Source: Streptomyces capitiformicae (GTDB taxonomy: Bacteria; Actinomycetota; Actinomycetes; Streptomycetales; Streptomycetaceae). Taken from it: a DNA stretch of 64,000 nt. Each line of letters starts with the position of its first letter. Position 1 is the first letter of the stretch. Below, piece after piece: positions 63,782-64,000 of the stretch. Where the stretch lies: positions 3,409,767-3,473,766 of the forward strand of contig NZ_CP022161.1 of assembly GCF_002214185.1 (NCBI RefSeq), read 5' to 3'. The position numbers and the translations under genes are program-made. Below the pieces are notes generated by a model, which saw nothing but the letters and a program-made list of their open reading frames with translations, was not told the origin of the DNA and did no database searches.

Positions 63782-64000
63782 GGAAACTCTCCAACTCCTG
63801 CAACAGGTGGCGAACTTCGTCGCGTTGGGGCACGGGCAGGTCGCTCACGCGTACCACTTCGCCGGCGTTCAGCCGGTCAAGGACCGCGAGGGCCGCGGCG
63901 CCGGCTGTGCCGGACGAGACGTTGCCGTTCGCGGCGAACCTGCGGGCACCGTCGCCGGGCGCGGTCAGCAGGGGAGCGCACCCGCGGACGGGGGTGTCGT
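63753..64000 (-). CDS. C-terminal part of a LanC-linked gene, 5' end outside window
   Basis: About 81 codons are visible, ending RHLLQELESFRAVTRTHTD and stop at 63753. ALAVLDRLNAGEVVRVSDL looks like the winged-helix end of a cupin/JmjC-type or lanthipeptide-linked protein, but the assignment is weak. Overlap with the LanC gene shows translational coupling, so it belongs to the same operon. Confidence 0.55.
   Translation of the reverse strand, partial: DTPVRGCAPLLTAPGDGARRFAANGNVSSGTAGAAALAVLDRLNAGEVVRVSDLPVPQRDEVRHLLQELESFRAVTRTHTD

Overview
The window is 64 kb of very GC-rich DNA with strong third-position G/C bias, frequent GTG/TTG starts, divergent regulator-target pairs and families typical of Streptomyces (a cold-shock gene next to a DEAD-box helicase, SCO2400-like and DUF2637 proteins, SpoIIE/PAS/GAF phosphatase, P450 plus 3Fe-4S ferredoxin, TAP-like peptidase). 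A Streptomyces chromosome or a close relative is the best reading. The species cannot be told from the sequence alone.

Layout. 1-10.5 kb: MerR regulator (runs off the left edge), cold-shock protein, DEAD-box helicase, a NarL-type two-component pair, a membrane-tethered serine hydrolase, and a secreted GH30 glycanase divergent from its LacI-type regulator across a 20-bp palindrome. 10.7-23.6 kb: VOC protein, Ca-binding repeat protein, a decayed patch (12.1-13.7 kb) holding gene fragments and a MITE-like inverted repeat, Rieske oxygenase, secreted proteins, TAP peptidase, a 991-aa SpoIIE phosphatase, and two small secreted or lipoprotein genes. 23.6-35.8 kb: one gene for a 4072-residue hybrid megasynthase, FAAL-ACP-KS-AT-KR-ACP-C-A-PCP-C-reductase. 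Its last domain looks like the cyanobacterial acyl-ACP reductase (AAR) family rather than a thioesterase or the usual NRPS reductase. 35.9-54.9 kb: DUF2071, LysR/PhzF, RidA/HxlR, argG with an ARG-box-like promoter that appears leaderless, lysyl-oxidase-like protein, MarR/P450/ferredoxin/TetR, AhpD-like, exonuclease, serine hydrolase, YqeY, and an XRE regulator with two companion genes. 54.9-57.0 kb: a scrapyard of an IS481-type fragment, two other gene fragments, a roughly 180-bp inverted repeat pair and the 3' half of a tRNA-Arg(CCU) gene, which reads as an integration-site remnant. 57.0-64 kb: probably element-derived DNA with a fatty acid desaturase, an Asp23-like gene and a GNAT gene that both carry frameshifts, two acidic or lysine-rich proteins of the kind found near gas-vesicle genes, and a LanC-type lanthionine cyclase.

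How they work together. The clearest functional units are the cold-shock/helicase module, the LacI-controlled glycanase, the P450-ferredoxin redox pair under a MarR-type regulator, RidA/HxlR, and the stand-alone megasynthase. The megasynthase should activate a fatty acid, extend it once with malonate to a beta-hydroxyacyl chain, add one amino acid, and probably release it reductively. Tandem repeats of many periods (4, 5, 6, 9 and 16 bp) are unusually common in gene spacers, leaders and linkers across the window.
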